Positions 8,789-17,997 are shown, numbered from the stretch's first letter. The stretch: DNA of 64,000 bases from Oscillospiraceae bacterium (GCA_020025575.1 JAHHRW010000004.1:62001-126000); one strand, 5' to 3'. The notes: a model not told the origin generated them from the sequence alone. A program made the numbers and translations.

Positions 8789-10321
8789 TTGAAAAAGTAT
8801 CTTTGTTTGGTATTGGCAGCTATTATGGTAATGGGCATGGCAGCCTGTGGTCAGTCTCAGTCTTCGGACAACACACTGGTCTATGGTTCTCACGACTATA
8901 CGCGGATCAATCCTGCCATGGATGAACATGGAGAGATCAATATTTTGATTTTTAACGGTCTGACTGCTCACGATGGAGATAATCAGATCATTCCCGGTTT
9001 GGCAAAGAAATGGGATTATGATGCAGCCACAAATACCTATACCTTCCATCTGGAGGAGGGAGTTCAGTGGCATGATGGCGAGCCTTTCACCGCTGAGGAT
9101 GTGAAGTTTACAATTGAGGCCATTATGAACCCGGAAAACGGGTCTGAAAATGCGCCCAACTATGAAGATGTCAAATCCATTACAGTTGTGGATGATCACA
9201 CCATTGCATTCCAGCTTGCAGCCCCCAATGTGGCATTTTTGGACTACATGGCCATTGGCATCTTACCCAAGCATCTGCTGGATGGTGAAGATTTTCAAAC
9301 CTCTGCGTTCTTCCGCAATCCCATCGGAACTGGGCCCTACAAGCTGGAAAGCTGGGATGCAGGTCAGGCAATCACTCTGGTAAAGAACGATGATTACTTT
9401 AAGGGTGCCCCGAAAATTGAGCACATTATCTTCAAAATCGTCCCCGATGACAATGCTAAGGCACTGCAAATGAAATCCAAAGAGCTGGATTTGGCTCTGC
9501 TCACGCCGAAAGATTCCGAGAGTTTTGCAGAGCAGGACGGTTATCGCGTTTACAACATGAAGACCTCTGACTACCGAGGCATCCTGTTCAACTTTGCAAA
9601 CCCCTACTGGACCCAGAACAGGGATATCATTCCTGCAATCTGCTATGCCATTGATCGTCAGACTATATTGGACACCGTTGTTTTGGGGCATGGTGCTGCT
9701 GCCTATGGGCCTCTGCAGCGCAATGTATATAACAACGAGAATGTAGAGCGTTATGACTATAACCCTGAAAAAGCGGTGGAGATTTTGCAGAGGGCTGGCT
9801 GCACCAAAAATGCAAATGGCTTTTATGAGCGTAACGGCAAGGAAATTGGATTTGTAATCAGTGTGGGCGCCGGAGATCAGGTTCGTATCGATATCGCGCA
9901 GGCAGCGGCCCAGCAGCTGAATCAAATTGGCATCAACTGCACCGTGGAAGTTCCGGAGAAGGTGGACTGGGCCGGACAGATGGCATATCTCATCGGTTGG
10001 GGCAGTCCCTTTGATGCAGATGACCATACCTATAAAGTCTTTGGCACGGATAAGGGGGCAAACTACTCTGCCTACTCCAATGCGCTGGTAGACCAGTATC
10101 TGGTGGAGGCCCGTCAGACTGATGATGAAAAGATTCGTGCGGAGGCTTACAACCGTTTTCAGGAGGAACTTGCTAAGGATCCTGCATTTGCATTTATCTG
10201 CTACATTGATGCGGACTATGTGGCATCTTCCAGAATTCATGGAATTGATCCAGATACCGTTATGGGACACCATGGTGTGGGCATCTTCTGGAATGTCAAT
10301 GAATGGACGCTGGAAGGATAA
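8789..10321 (+). CDS. Peptide/nickel-type ABC transporter substrate-binding lipoprotein
   Basis: A 510-residue SBP_bac_5 (DppA/OppA/NikA) family protein. The first 20 residues are a lipoprotein signal ending in the lipobox MAAC, so the mature protein is anchored outside the membrane. Family landmarks include WHDGEPFTAEDVKFTIEAI near residue 95 and GTGPYKLESW near residue 180. Start is TTG at 8789, supported by GAGGAGG eight bases upstream. It captures a ligand, probably a short peptide, for the two permeases and two ATPases downstream. A 64-base gap with a hairpin separates it from the ATPase genes, a common layout for making more binding protein than transporter. Confidence 0.93.
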   Translation: MKKYLCLVLAAIMVMGMAACGQSQSSDNTLVYGSHDYTRINPAMDEHGEINILIFNGLTAHDGDNQIIPGLAKKWDYDAATNTYTFHLEEGVQWHDGEPFTAEDVKFTIEAIMNPENGSENAPNYEDVKSITVVDDHTIAFQLAAPNVAFLDYMAIGILPKHLLDGEDFQTSAFFRNPIGTGPYKLESWDAGQAITLVKNDDYFKGAPKIEHIIFKIVPDDNAKALQMKSKELDLALLTPKDSESFAEQDGYRVYNMKTSDYRGILFNFANPYWTQNRDIIPAICYAIDRQTILDTVVLGHGAAAYGPLQRNVYNNENVERYDYNPEKAVEILQRAGCTKNANGFYERNGKEIGFVISVGAGDQVRIDIAQAAAQQLNQIGINCTVEVPEKVDWAGQMAYLIGWGSPFDADDHTYKVFGTDKGANYSAYSNALVDQYLVEARQTDDEKIRAEAYNRFQEELAKDPAFAFICYIDADYVASSRIHGIDPDTVMGHHGVGIFWNVNEWTLEG

Positions 10322-10342
10322 AAGAAAACATATATATGAAAC

Positions 10343-10363
10343 AGGGGCTGGAAACCAGCCCCT
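10343..10363 (+). other. Intercistronic hairpin between the binding protein and ATPase genes
   Basis: AGGGGCTGG, loop AAA, CCAGCCCCT: a perfect 9-bp stem with no T-run. It may slow 3' decay or partly terminate transcripts of the lipoprotein gene. Confidence 0.55.
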
Positions 10364-10385
10364 TGTCATGCGTTAGGTGGTTCGT

Positions 10386-11399
10386 ATGTCAGAATTATTA
10401 GAAGTAAAGAATTTAAGCGTCAGCTTTCGCACGCCCGAAGGTGAGCTGCAAGCAGTGCGTGATGTGTCCTTTTGCCTCCACGCGGGAGAAGTTTTGGCCA
10501 TTGTGGGCGAGTCCGGTAGCGGAAAAAGTGTACTTTGCAAATCCATTATGAAATTGCTAAACAAGGATGCCTATGTCAAAGGCGGCACTATCAAGGTAAA
10601 TGGTGCTGACATCACCGGATACACAGAGCGGCAAATGCAGCGCATTCGGGGAAAAATCTTTTCTATGGTATTTCAAGATCCGATGACATCCCTGAATCCA
10701 ACGATTCCCATTGGAAAGCAGATTGCAGAGGCGGTTCGGGTTCACAATCCAAAGATGCGCGCAGATGATTTGCAGCGGCGGGTCATTGAGCTCATGGAGC
10801 TGGTGGGGATTGACCAGGCGGAGCAGCGCAGCAAGCTATGTCCCTACCATTTTTCCGGCGGTATGCGCCAGCGCAGCGTTATGGCCATTGCTCTGGCATC
10901 AAATCCACAAATCCTGTTTGCAGACGAGCCAACCACAGCACTGGACGTGACCATTCAGGCTCAGATTCTGGATTTGCTCCGTGAGGTGCAGGAGAAACTG
11001 GGGACAGCTACCATTCTGGTTTCCCATGATCTGGGCGTTGTAGCACGGGTTGCTGACCGAGTTGCGGTCATGTATGCAGGAAAAATTGTGGAAATCGGCA
11101 CTGCGGAGGAAATCTTCTATGATCCCCGGCATCCCTACACTTGGGGGCTGATGCGCTCTTTGCCGGCTTATGCGCAGCAAGGGCAGCAGCTTTATACCAT
11201 ACCCGGAATGCCCCCGGTTCTGATCGATCCGCCGGCGGGGGATGCGTTTGCCTGCCGCAACGAATATGCGTTGGCAATCGATTATGAACAAATGCCGCCC
11301 ATGTTCCAGATCAGCGATACCCATTTTGCAGCCACATGGCTGATGGATGGACGTGCGCCAAAGATTATACCACCCATTGGAGGGATGTGTCATGTCTGA
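10386..11399 (+). CDS. Oligopeptide/dipeptide ABC transporter ATP-binding protein (OppD/DppD type)
   Basis: A 337-residue ABC ATPase with Walker A GESGSGKS near residue 40, signature FSGGMRQR near 158, Walker B ILFADEPT near 178 and the H-loop SHDLGVV near 212. The C-terminal extension after residue 250 is the OppD/DppD-type domain, but instead of the usual four-cysteine cluster only one Cys is visible there (AFACRNEYA). ATG at 10386 has TTAGGTGG five bases ahead; GTG at 10377 falls inside that site. The end overlaps the next gene by 8 bases. It powers the peptide importer together with its partner. Confidence 0.92.
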   Translation: MSELLEVKNLSVSFRTPEGELQAVRDVSFCLHAGEVLAIVGESGSGKSVLCKSIMKLLNKDAYVKGGTIKVNGADITGYTERQMQRIRGKIFSMVFQDPMTSLNPTIPIGKQIAEAVRVHNPKMRADDLQRRVIELMELVGIDQAEQRSKLCPYHFSGGMRQRSVMAIALASNPQILFADEPTTALDVTIQAQILDLLREVQEKLGTATILVSHDLGVVARVADRVAVMYAGKIVEIGTAEEIFYDPRHPYTWGLMRSLPAYAQQGQQLYTIPGMPPVLIDPPAGDAFACRNEYALAIDYEQMPPMFQISDTHFAATWLMDGRAPKIIPPIGGMCHV

Positions 11400-12288
11400 A
11401 ATACTGCTGGATGTGAAGGGCTTGACCCATTATTTTAGACTGAGCAAGACCGCCGTGATCAAGGCGGTGGATGATGTTTCCTTTCAGATTCACAAGGGAG
11501 AGATCTTCGGTCTGGTGGGGGAGTCCGGGTCCGGAAAATCAACCGTGGCCCGATGCGTGATGAATGTACACAAGCCTGCTTCAGGCTCCATTTATTATCA
11601 GGGAATCGATACCTGTGACCCTGCGCAGTTCCGGAAAAATCGGAAATTGCTGCAAACTTCCCGTCAATTCATTTTTCAGGATTCCACATCCAGTCTGAAT
11701 CAGCGGATGCGTGTTGCGGATATTATCGCAGAGCCTATGGCAATTCACCATGTGAAACCACAAAGAGGATCTCTGCGTGAGGAAGCCGCATTCCAACTGC
11801 ACTATGTGGGACTGGATTCCTCTTATCTGGATAAATACCCCTCAGAGCTTTCCGGCGGTATGCGCCAGCGGGTGACCATCGCCAGAGCCCTGTCCATGGA
11901 ACCGGAGCTTTTGGTGGCGGACGAGCCAATTGCGTCGCTGGATGTGTCCATTCAGGCCCAGATTATCAATCTGTTTGCACACTGCAACCGGGAACACGGC
12001 TGTTCGATTTTATTCATTGCCCACGACCTAGCGGTTGTGAAATATCTTTGTCATCGGGTGGGAGTCATGTTTCAGGGAAAACTTGTGGAAGTTGCCACAA
12101 CGAAGGAACTGTTTGAAAATCCGCTCCATCCCTATACAAAGTCATTGCTGGCGGCCATTCCAATCCCCAATCCTCGTTTGGAGCGGGCAAGAGTGTGGCA
12201 TCCATTTGATCCAGGGCTGTTTGACCGCAACGGTAAAATGGTGGAAGTAAGCCAAGGACACTTTGTACTGAAGGGGGAAACCGTATGA
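11392..12288 (+). CDS. Oligopeptide/dipeptide ABC transporter ATP-binding protein (OppF/DppF type)
   Basis: A 298-residue ABC ATPase with Walker A GESGSGKS near residue 45, signature LSGGMRQR near 150, Walker B LLVADEPIASLD near 170 and the H-loop AHDLAVVK near 205. GGAGGG lies seven bases before ATG 11392, inside the end of the preceding gene. Its stop overlaps the permease start as ATGA. OppF/DppF proteins pair with OppD/DppD to form the heterodimeric motor. Its C-terminal region is short and carries no Cys cluster. Confidence 0.92.
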   Translation: MSEILLDVKGLTHYFRLSKTAVIKAVDDVSFQIHKGEIFGLVGESGSGKSTVARCVMNVHKPASGSIYYQGIDTCDPAQFRKNRKLLQTSRQFIFQDSTSSLNQRMRVADIIAEPMAIHHVKPQRGSLREEAAFQLHYVGLDSSYLDKYPSELSGGMRQRVTIARALSMEPELLVADEPIASLDVSIQAQIINLFAHCNREHGCSILFIAHDLAVVKYLCHRVGVMFQGKLVEVATTKELFENPLHPYTKSLLAAIPIPNPRLERARVWHPFDPGLFDRNGKMVEVSQGHFVLKGETV

Positions 12289-13295
12289 TTCGTAAGAACC
12301 CTTATATCTATTATGGTCGAAAGATCTTGGCCTTTGCGCTCAGTGTATTGATTCTGTCTGTAGTGGTTTTTTATATTGCCCGTTTGGCCCCCGGTGACCC
12401 GCTTGTTTCCTATTATGGCGAGCGTGTGGAGCGGATGAGCACGCAGCAGCGGCAATGGGCTGAGGAAAAGCTGGGACTGAATGCCCCCATCTATGTTCAG
12501 TATATCCGATGGCTGCAGAATGCGGTGAAAGGCGATTTCGGGATCTCCTTCAAGTACAAGATGGATGTGTTAGAGGTCATTGGGGAGCGTTTGGGAAACA
12601 CCCTGATTTTGGGCGGAATCGCATTTGTGCTGATTTTTGCCGGTGCATTGGGATTGGGGATTCTGTGTGCATGGAAAGAAGATGGATGGCTGGATCGGTG
12701 CATCTGTAAAATCGGTACCATTACCAGCTGTATTCCGGAATTTTGGCTTTCACTGGTGTTGATTTTGATTTTTGCAGTCAATCTGCGGCTTTTGCCCAGC
12801 GGTGGGGCCTATGCCATTGGACATAAAAATGACATAGGGGATCGGGTCGTCCATCTGATTTTGCCGATGACAGTTGCTGTGATCAATCACCTGTGGTATT
12901 ACGCATTTATGATTCGGAATAAACTCTTGGATGAGGTTCGGGCGGATTATGTGCTTTTGGCCAAATCCAAGGGCCTGGATAAAAAGCGTATTATATTTCA
13001 CCACTGTTTGCGCAATATCGTACCGTCCTACCTGAGCCTCATGGCAATCTCGGTACCCCATATTCTGGGGGGGACTTATATTATTGAGACGGTATTTTCC
13101 TATCCCGGCATTGGCACGCTGTCCTATGAAAGTGCCCGCTATCAGGATTACAATCTGCTGATGGTACTGTGCATTTTTACAGGGGCTGTTGTCATTCTGT
13201 TTCATATGATTGCCCAAATCATCAATGAGCGTATTGATCCCCGCATGCGAGAACAAGAAATCGTTGATACCACGGAGGTTACGGAAATTGGATAA
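12285..13295 (+). CDS. Peptide ABC transporter permease (DppB/OppB type)
   Basis: A 336-residue permease with an N-terminal membrane segment, the DppB-type extracellular region after it (LAPGDPLVSYYGERVERMS) and about five further segments. The EAA loop region reads ADYVLLAKSKGLDKKRIIFHH near residue 222, the coupling helix that contacts the ATPases. Start ATG overlaps the oppF-type stop, and the 3' end overlaps the next permease gene. Membership of the family and operon is clear; the transported substrate is not. Confidence 0.92.
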   Translation: MIRKNPYIYYGRKILAFALSVLILSVVVFYIARLAPGDPLVSYYGERVERMSTQQRQWAEEKLGLNAPIYVQYIRWLQNAVKGDFGISFKYKMDVLEVIGERLGNTLILGGIAFVLIFAGALGLGILCAWKEDGWLDRCICKIGTITSCIPEFWLSLVLILIFAVNLRLLPSGGAYAIGHKNDIGDRVVHLILPMTVAVINHLWYYAFMIRNKLLDEVRADYVLLAKSKGLDKKRIIFHHCLRNIVPSYLSLMAISVPHILGGTYIIETVFSYPGIGTLSYESARYQDYNLLMVLCIFTGAVVILFHMIAQIINERIDPRMREQEIVDTTEVTEIG

Positions 13296-14169
13296 TCTAT
13301 TTGTTCAGGTGGGAATTCGTCCGATTCCCGCACCTCAAGTAAAAAAGCAGAAGTGGGGTCGGGGGAAACCTCTCGCGTCCATCGCGGTTTTAACCCTCAT
13401 TCTCCTGAGCTGTTTGTTCTGCGACTTCTTTATTCCAAAGGATCCCACCTATATGGATCTGTACCATGCGAATGTTGCGCCCAATTCAGAATTTTGGTTT
13501 GGAACCGACACCATGGGAAGAGATATCTTCTCTATGATTTTCTATGGGGGAAGAATCTCTCTGTTCATCGGTTTCTTTGCAACGCTGATTTCTACCGCCA
13601 TTGCAATCATATTTGGAGCCATCAGCGGCTTGGCTCCAAAGTGGCTGGATGAGGTTTTGATGCGATTCACAGAGATTCTCCTCAGTATTCCCAATCTGCT
13701 GTTGATTATTTTTGTGCAGGCAATTCTGGGAAAAGCCAATGTGCTGAGCATTTCGCTGGTAATTGGCATCACTGGATGGACTTCCATTGCAAAGGTGGTG
13801 CGAACAGAGGTTCGCCAAATTCGCAGCGCAGAATATGTGGTGGCATCACGGTGTATGGGCGCAGGTTTTTTTCACATCCTGTGGAAACATTTGATTCCAA
13901 ACTTTGTCTCATCCATTATGTTTATGGTGGTTATGAACATACGGGGTGCTATTGGCGCAGAATCCACCCTGAGTTTTATGGGAATTGGCCTGCCGTTGGA
14001 GGTTATCAGCTGGGGCAGTATGCTCAGTCTTTCTGAAAAGGTGCTGCTGTCCGGCTCTTGGTGGCTGATTCTGATTCCCGGTGCATTTCTGGTGGTGACG
14101 CTGCTGTGCGTTACCAATATTGGCAATTATCTGCGCAAATGCGGAAACCGAAAGGTCAGCAACCTATAA
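13288..14169 (+). CDS. Peptide ABC transporter permease (DppC/OppC type)
   Basis: About 293 residues. The best start is TTG at 13288, because GGAGG lies nine bases upstream and the reading frame before it is only the shadow of the dppB-type gene; this makes an 8-base overlap with that gene. The DppC signature FWFGTDTMGRDIFSMIFYGG is near residue 70 and the EAA loop AEYVVASRCMGAGFFHILWK near 185. It completes the five-gene importer (binding protein, two ATPases, two permeases). A strong terminator follows. Confidence 0.9.
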   Translation: MDNLFVQVGIRPIPAPQVKKQKWGRGKPLASIAVLTLILLSCLFCDFFIPKDPTYMDLYHANVAPNSEFWFGTDTMGRDIFSMIFYGGRISLFIGFFATLISTAIAIIFGAISGLAPKWLDEVLMRFTEILLSIPNLLLIIFVQAILGKANVLSISLVIGITGWTSIAKVVRTEVRQIRSAEYVVASRCMGAGFFHILWKHLIPNFVSSIMFMVVMNIRGAIGAESTLSFMGIGLPLEVISWGSMLSLSEKVLLSGSWWLILIPGAFLVVTLLCVTNIGNYLRKCGNRKVSNL

Positions 14170-14198
14170 AAAAGTTCCATTTTGCACATAACACAAAG

Positions 14199-14238
14199 AA
14201 TAAGCCTGATAATCTTTTTGATTGTCAGGCTTATTTTC
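14199..14238 (+). terminator. Terminator of the peptide ABC operon
   Basis: An 11-bp stem AATAAGCCTGA / TCAGGCTTATT around an AT-rich loop, followed by TTTCG. Confidence 0.75.
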
Positions 14239-14294
14239 GTTGGGCGATTCTGTACTGGTAGATTATGACACAGATTTTGGAATTCACACTTTTA

Positions 14295-14348
14295 TTGTAA
14301 ACCATATTATCAAAAATGGTTGACGATAAAGGGGAGGTGTATTATAAT
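14295..14348 (+). promoter_or_regulatory. BirA operator overlapping the bioY promoter
   Basis: Half-sites TTGTAAACC (14295-14303) and GGTTGACGA (14318-14326) are separated by 14 bases, close to the known BirA operator TTGTTAACC/GGTTAACAA. The right half-site contains the -35 element TTGACG (14320-14325); a 17-base spacer leads to a perfect -10 TATAAT (14343-14348). Biotinyl-AMP-loaded BirA bound here would block RNA polymerase directly. The repressor candidate is the third gene of this unit. Confidence 0.75.
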
Positions 14349-14399
14349 GAAAAAAGATTCAGTCCTGATTCCAAAATTGAAAGTTGAGAGGTAATTGGT

Positions 14400-14951
14400 A
14401 TGATGCAGACAACAAAACTGAAGACGCGAGAAATGACATATATTGCAATGTTTTCTGTGATTATTGCAGTATGTTCCTGGCTTTCGATCCCAACTCAGGT
14501 GCCTTTTACATTGCAAACCTTCGGCGTGTTTGTAGCAGTGGGTATTCTTGGGGGAAAACGAGGAAGTCTGTCTGTGCTGATCTATCTGCTCTTGGGTATG
14601 ATTGGCGTGCCTGTCTTTGCAGGATTTACAGGAGGTATTGGGTGCTTATTGGGTACAACAGGCGGATATATTATGGGCTTTATGCTGTCAGCGCTTTTGA
14701 TGTGGGCGATGGAATGTATATTTGGAAGAAATACGAAGGTGTTGGCGATATCCATGGTTCTGGGACTGTTGGTGTGCTATCTATTTGGAACAATCTGGTT
14801 TATGATCGTTTACGCCAGAGAGTCTGGGGCGATTGGCGTTTGGACAGCCCTTGGATGGTGCGTTTTTCCGTATCTTATCCCAGATGCGCTTAAAATTGTG
14901 CTGGCTTTGGTTGTGACAAAAAGAATGGAAAATGTGGTAAAGTTGGATTAG
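14400..14951 (+). CDS. bioY: Biotin transporter BioY (ECF S component)
   Basis: A 183-residue protein with six hydrophobic segments and the BioY pattern IPTQVPFTLQTFGVFVAVGI near residue 29 followed by GGKRGSLSVLIYLLLGMIGV. BioY binds biotin in the membrane and works with the shared EcfA/EcfT module, which is not in this window. GAGAGG lies eight bases before ATG 14400. It is the first gene after a BirA-type operator and is followed at once by a DUF1284 gene and birA, so uptake is likely shut off when biotin is plentiful. Confidence 0.93.
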   Translation: MMQTTKLKTREMTYIAMFSVIIAVCSWLSIPTQVPFTLQTFGVFVAVGILGGKRGSLSVLIYLLLGMIGVPVFAGFTGGIGCLLGTTGGYIMGFMLSALLMWAMECIFGRNTKVLAISMVLGLLVCYLFGTIWFMIVYARESGAIGVWTALGWCVFPYLIPDALKIVLALVVTKRMENVVKLD

Positions 14952-14961
14952 GGAACGAAAG

Positions 14962-15354
14962 ATGGATGAAGAATTATGTAACCTAAGAGCGCATCACGGT
15001 ATGTGCCTTGCGTTTTTTCAAGGAAAAGGCTATAGTAATGAATTTACAAACCATATGGAACAGGTGCAGCATCAGCTGTCTGGCAACCCTTCGGTATGTA
15101 TTACCGACCAGTTGGACACCATATGCGATGCCTGTCCCAATCATCAAAACGGCACTTGCCAGTCACAGGAAAAAGTGGAAGAATATGACAGGCTTGTACT
15201 GCTCCATTGCGGCTTGTCTGCCGGGACAGTAATGCCGTATCAGGCGTTTCAGAAACTTGTTTATGACCGCATTCTGCTGCCGGGCAAACGAGAGGAGATT
15301 TGCGGGGACTGCCAGTGGACATCGCTGTGTCACTTAGCCAAAGATGCCAAATAG
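14962..15354 (+). CDS. DUF1284 domain protein (cysteine-rich, unknown function)
   Basis: A 130-residue protein starting MDEELCNLRAHHGMCLAFFQ, which matches the DUF1284 pattern (LRxHHxxC followed by GKGYS). It has nine or ten Cys, including a CDACPNHQNGTC cluster near residue 54 and CGDCQWTSLC near the C terminus, so a metal or iron-sulfur site is plausible. It lies 10 bases after bioY and 13 before birA, inside the biotin-regulated unit. No function is known to me; the setting hints at a link with biotin or with a co-regulated redox step. Confidence 0.8.
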   Translation: MDEELCNLRAHHGMCLAFFQGKGYSNEFTNHMEQVQHQLSGNPSVCITDQLDTICDACPNHQNGTCQSQEKVEEYDRLVLLHCGLSAGTVMPYQAFQKLVYDRILLPGKREEICGDCQWTSLCHLAKDAK

Positions 15355-15367
15355 AATTGGAGATCAT

Positions 15368-16342
15368 ATGACCACAAAGGAAAAGCTTTTAGATTTGTTT
15401 GAATCAAACAAGGGAATTTACTATTCAGGCCAGGAGATTGCAAAGTCACTGTCCGTATCCAGAGCCGCTGTTTGGAAAGCGGTAGAGGCCCTCAGGGTCG
15501 ACGGATATACAATTGACGCAGTTCCAAATAAAGGCTATTGTCTGTCTGAGAAAACGGATATTTTGTCACCCCAGGGAATCGCGAAATATCTGGATGGGAA
15601 CCACCGGGGATTGGATGTGCAAGTTCTGCAGACGGTGGAGTCTACCAATGGGTTGGTGAAGGAAAAAGCGGATGCAGGTGCGGCGGAAGGATATATCCTG
15701 ATTGCCAATGAGCAGTCCACAGGGAAAGGCCGCTATGGAAGATATTTTTTCTCACCGGCACAGACTGGCGTATATTTCAGCATACTCCTGCGCCCCAGTC
15801 AATGCGCACCCCAGCAGGCCATGGGAATTACAACCATGGCGGCGGTTGCCATGTGCCAGGCCATTGAGGCAGTGTCGGACGAGAAACCCCAAATCAAATG
15901 GGTAAATGATATCTTTGTCAGGGGGAAAAAAGTCTGCGGTATTTTGACGGAAGGTTCCTTTGGGTTAGAGAGCGGAGTGCTGGAATATGCGGTTCTGGGC
16001 ATTGGAATCAATGTGTATCCTCCGGTGGACGGTTTCCCAGAGGAATTGGAAGATATTGCCGGGGCTGTTTTTGAAAGATCACACGATGATATGAAGAATC
16101 GCCTAGTGGCAGAATTTCTAAATCGATTCTGGGACGATTACGAATCGAAGAATTGGGCAGATTATATTGACAAATACCGCCGTTACAGCATGGTAATTGG
16201 AAGGGAAATCACAGTACTTTCCCGGGATCAAGAAAGAAAGGCTTTTGCCTATGGAATTGATGATGAATGCCGTCTTCAGGTTCGGTATGAAGATGGCAAG
16301 ACAGAAAGTCTGTATTCCGGGGAAATCCGCATTCGTATGTAA
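15368..16342 (+). CDS. birA: Biotin-[acetyl-CoA-carboxylase] ligase and biotin repressor BirA
   Basis: About 324 residues. The N-terminal 60 residues form a winged helix-turn-helix (SGQEIAKSLSVSRAAVWKAV), so this is the two-function type. The catalytic domain follows, with the biotinyl-AMP loop GKGRYGR near residue 120 and KWVNDIFVRGKKVCGIL near 178. The C-terminal SH3-like domain is present. It biotinylates carboxyl-carrier proteins and, as a biotinyl-AMP complex, should repress the operator at 14295-14326. ATG 15368 has GGAG six bases ahead. Confidence 0.95.
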   Translation: MTTKEKLLDLFESNKGIYYSGQEIAKSLSVSRAAVWKAVEALRVDGYTIDAVPNKGYCLSEKTDILSPQGIAKYLDGNHRGLDVQVLQTVESTNGLVKEKADAGAAEGYILIANEQSTGKGRYGRYFFSPAQTGVYFSILLRPSQCAPQQAMGITTMAAVAMCQAIEAVSDEKPQIKWVNDIFVRGKKVCGILTEGSFGLESGVLEYAVLGIGINVYPPVDGFPEELEDIAGAVFERSHDDMKNRLVAEFLNRFWDDYESKNWADYIDKYRRYSMVIGREITVLSRDQERKAFAYGIDDECRLQVRYEDGKTESLYSGEIRIRM

Positions 16343-16349
16343 ATATCGC

Positions 16350-16387
16350 AAGAACCGCCGGTTTTCTTAGGGAAATCGGCGGTTCTT
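16350..16387 (+). terminator. Hairpin after birA, probable terminator
   Basis: An 11-bp perfect stem AAGAACCGCCG / CGGCGGTTCTT. No T-run follows directly, so termination strength is uncertain. Confidence 0.5.
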
Positions 16388-16413
16388 GATGAAAGTGGTC
16401 TTTTAAGCGCATG

Positions 16414-16445
16414 AAAAACCGCCCACTGTACCATTCAGTGGGCGG
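16414..16445 (-). terminator. Terminator of the second MATE gene
   Basis: Minus-strand stem CCGCCCACTG / CAGTGGGCGG followed by TTTTTC, 11 bases after the MATE stop. Confidence 0.85.
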
Positions 16446-16455
16446 CCTATAGAAA

Positions 16456-17808
16456 TTATAAGTTGCGTGCAGTGTGTTTTTTGTTCCACACACCGCCTCG
16501 ATAAAAGATATAGGACAGGACAGATCCAACACACCAGCCGATGGGCCACGCAATCCAAATGCCAATGCAGCCAAGCTGCACGGAGAGTACTTTGGCCAGC
16601 GACACACGCAGGATCAAATCGGTAAAGGTGGCAGCCATGAACTGTTTCATCATACCGGAGCCTCGCAGAATGCCGTCGCAAACCAGCTTTGTAGATGCGA
16701 TGAAGTAGAAGGGGGCGACGATTTGCAGGAATTGGACACCAACGGTCATGGCCTGACCATTGGGTTCATCCATGAATATGGACATCATGGTACTTCCGGC
16801 GAAGAAGTAGAGGGCAACGATGGGAATGCAGATCAGCCACACAAGCTTTAGTCCGGCGTGGTAACCCTCCCGGATACGATCTGTCAGGTTTGCTCCCAGA
16901 TTTTGGGCCGTGTAGTTGGAGATACCATTTCCCAGGGTAGTCATAGAGGAAATCACCAGATTGTTGAGCTTTACAGAGGCACTGTAGCCTGCCATGACGC
17001 TGGAACCGAAGGAATTGATGATGCCTTGGATGAAGATATTGCCTACAGAAATGAAACTCTGCTGTAAAATGCTTGGAATCGCAATCACAGAAATGCGACC
17101 CAGCAAGAGCCAGGAGAATATGGGAGCCTTTTCTTCGGAATGAATGGTATTGAAACGCTTGAACATGACGATAACCGCCAGCACACAGCTAATTCCCTGA
17201 CACAGGAAAGTTGCCCATGCAACACCTGCTACGCCCATTTTGAATGCGGTGACGAACAGAATGTCCACTGCAATGTTGGTAGTAGAGGAGACTGCGAGAA
17301 AAATAAAGGGGGTTTTGGAATCGCCCAGAGCGGAGAACACACCCGTTGCAATATTGTAGTAGAACACAAAAGGCAGACCCATGATATAAATGTCAAGATA
17401 GAGCTTGGAATCCGCCATGACATTTTCGGGTGTATTTATGATATGCAGCAGATCCGTGCAAAACAGCAGGCCGCCTGCCATCAGCAGTCCGCACAGAACA
17501 CCGCCGGAGATCAATGTGGTATAGACAGCGGTTTTCAGGTCTTTGTTCTGCTTTGCGCCAAATAGCTGGGAAACGATGACGGAGCATCCGATATTGGCGC
17601 CGAAGGCAAATGCAATAAAGATCAGGGTGATCTCATAACTGTTGCCAACTGCTGCCAATGCGTCCTCGCCGATAAACTTGCCTGCAACTAAACTGTCTGC
17701 AATGTTATACAGCTGCTGAAAGATAATACTGCCAAACAGGGGCAGGCAGAATTTCCACAGCACGGTTGTAGGTTTTCCAACGGTCAAATCTCGATTCATT
17801 GTAAACAC
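16456..17808 (-). CDS. MATE family efflux transporter
   Basis: A 450-residue protein with 12 hydrophobic segments. The N-terminal part (LTVGKPTTVLWKFCLPLFGS, then FQQLYNIADSLVAGKFIG) is the classic MATE pattern. It should export drugs or metabolites in exchange for Na+ or H+. It is convergent with birA and transcribed alone. The substrate is not predictable. It belongs to a different MATE subgroup from the gene at 3757-5124, whose corresponding segment reads LYNLADTYFVG. Confidence 0.9.
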   Translation of the reverse strand: MFTMNRDLTVGKPTTVLWKFCLPLFGSIIFQQLYNIADSLVAGKFIGEDALAAVGNSYEITLIFIAFAFGANIGCSVIVSQLFGAKQNKDLKTAVYTTLISGGVLCGLLMAGGLLFCTDLLHIINTPENVMADSKLYLDIYIMGLPFVFYYNIATGVFSALGDSKTPFIFLAVSSTTNIAVDILFVTAFKMGVAGVAWATFLCQGISCVLAVIVMFKRFNTIHSEEKAPIFSWLLLGRISVIAIPSILQQSFISVGNIFIQGIINSFGSSVMAGYSASVKLNNLVISSMTTLGNGISNYTAQNLGANLTDRIREGYHAGLKLVWLICIPIVALYFFAGSTMMSIFMDEPNGQAMTVGVQFLQIVAPFYFIASTKLVCDGILRGSGMMKQFMAATFTDLILRVSLAKVLSVQLGCIGIWIAWPIGWCVGSVLSYIFYRGGVWNKKHTARNL

Positions 17809-17997
17809 CTCACATTTTTACTCAATCCAAAGTATTATACTGCTGTCATTTGCCGTTGTAAATAGGAATCCACCATAGCCATGTGTAAAAAAATCGGCGT
17901 ATTCTTGCGTAAGAATGGGTAAAAATAGTGAACAGGATGCGTAACTTTATCGGTTGCTGAAAGGCCATGTATATTGGGTCACAATTACGATGGAGAC

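Noticed and set aside
9263..10369. Long antisense frame over the peptide-binding protein gene
   Set aside because: No family pattern; codon content mirrors the true gene.
14348..14395. Short frame MKKDSVLIPKLKVER before bioY as a leader peptide
   Set aside because: Its ATG overlaps the -10 element TATAAT, so it would not be within the transcript.
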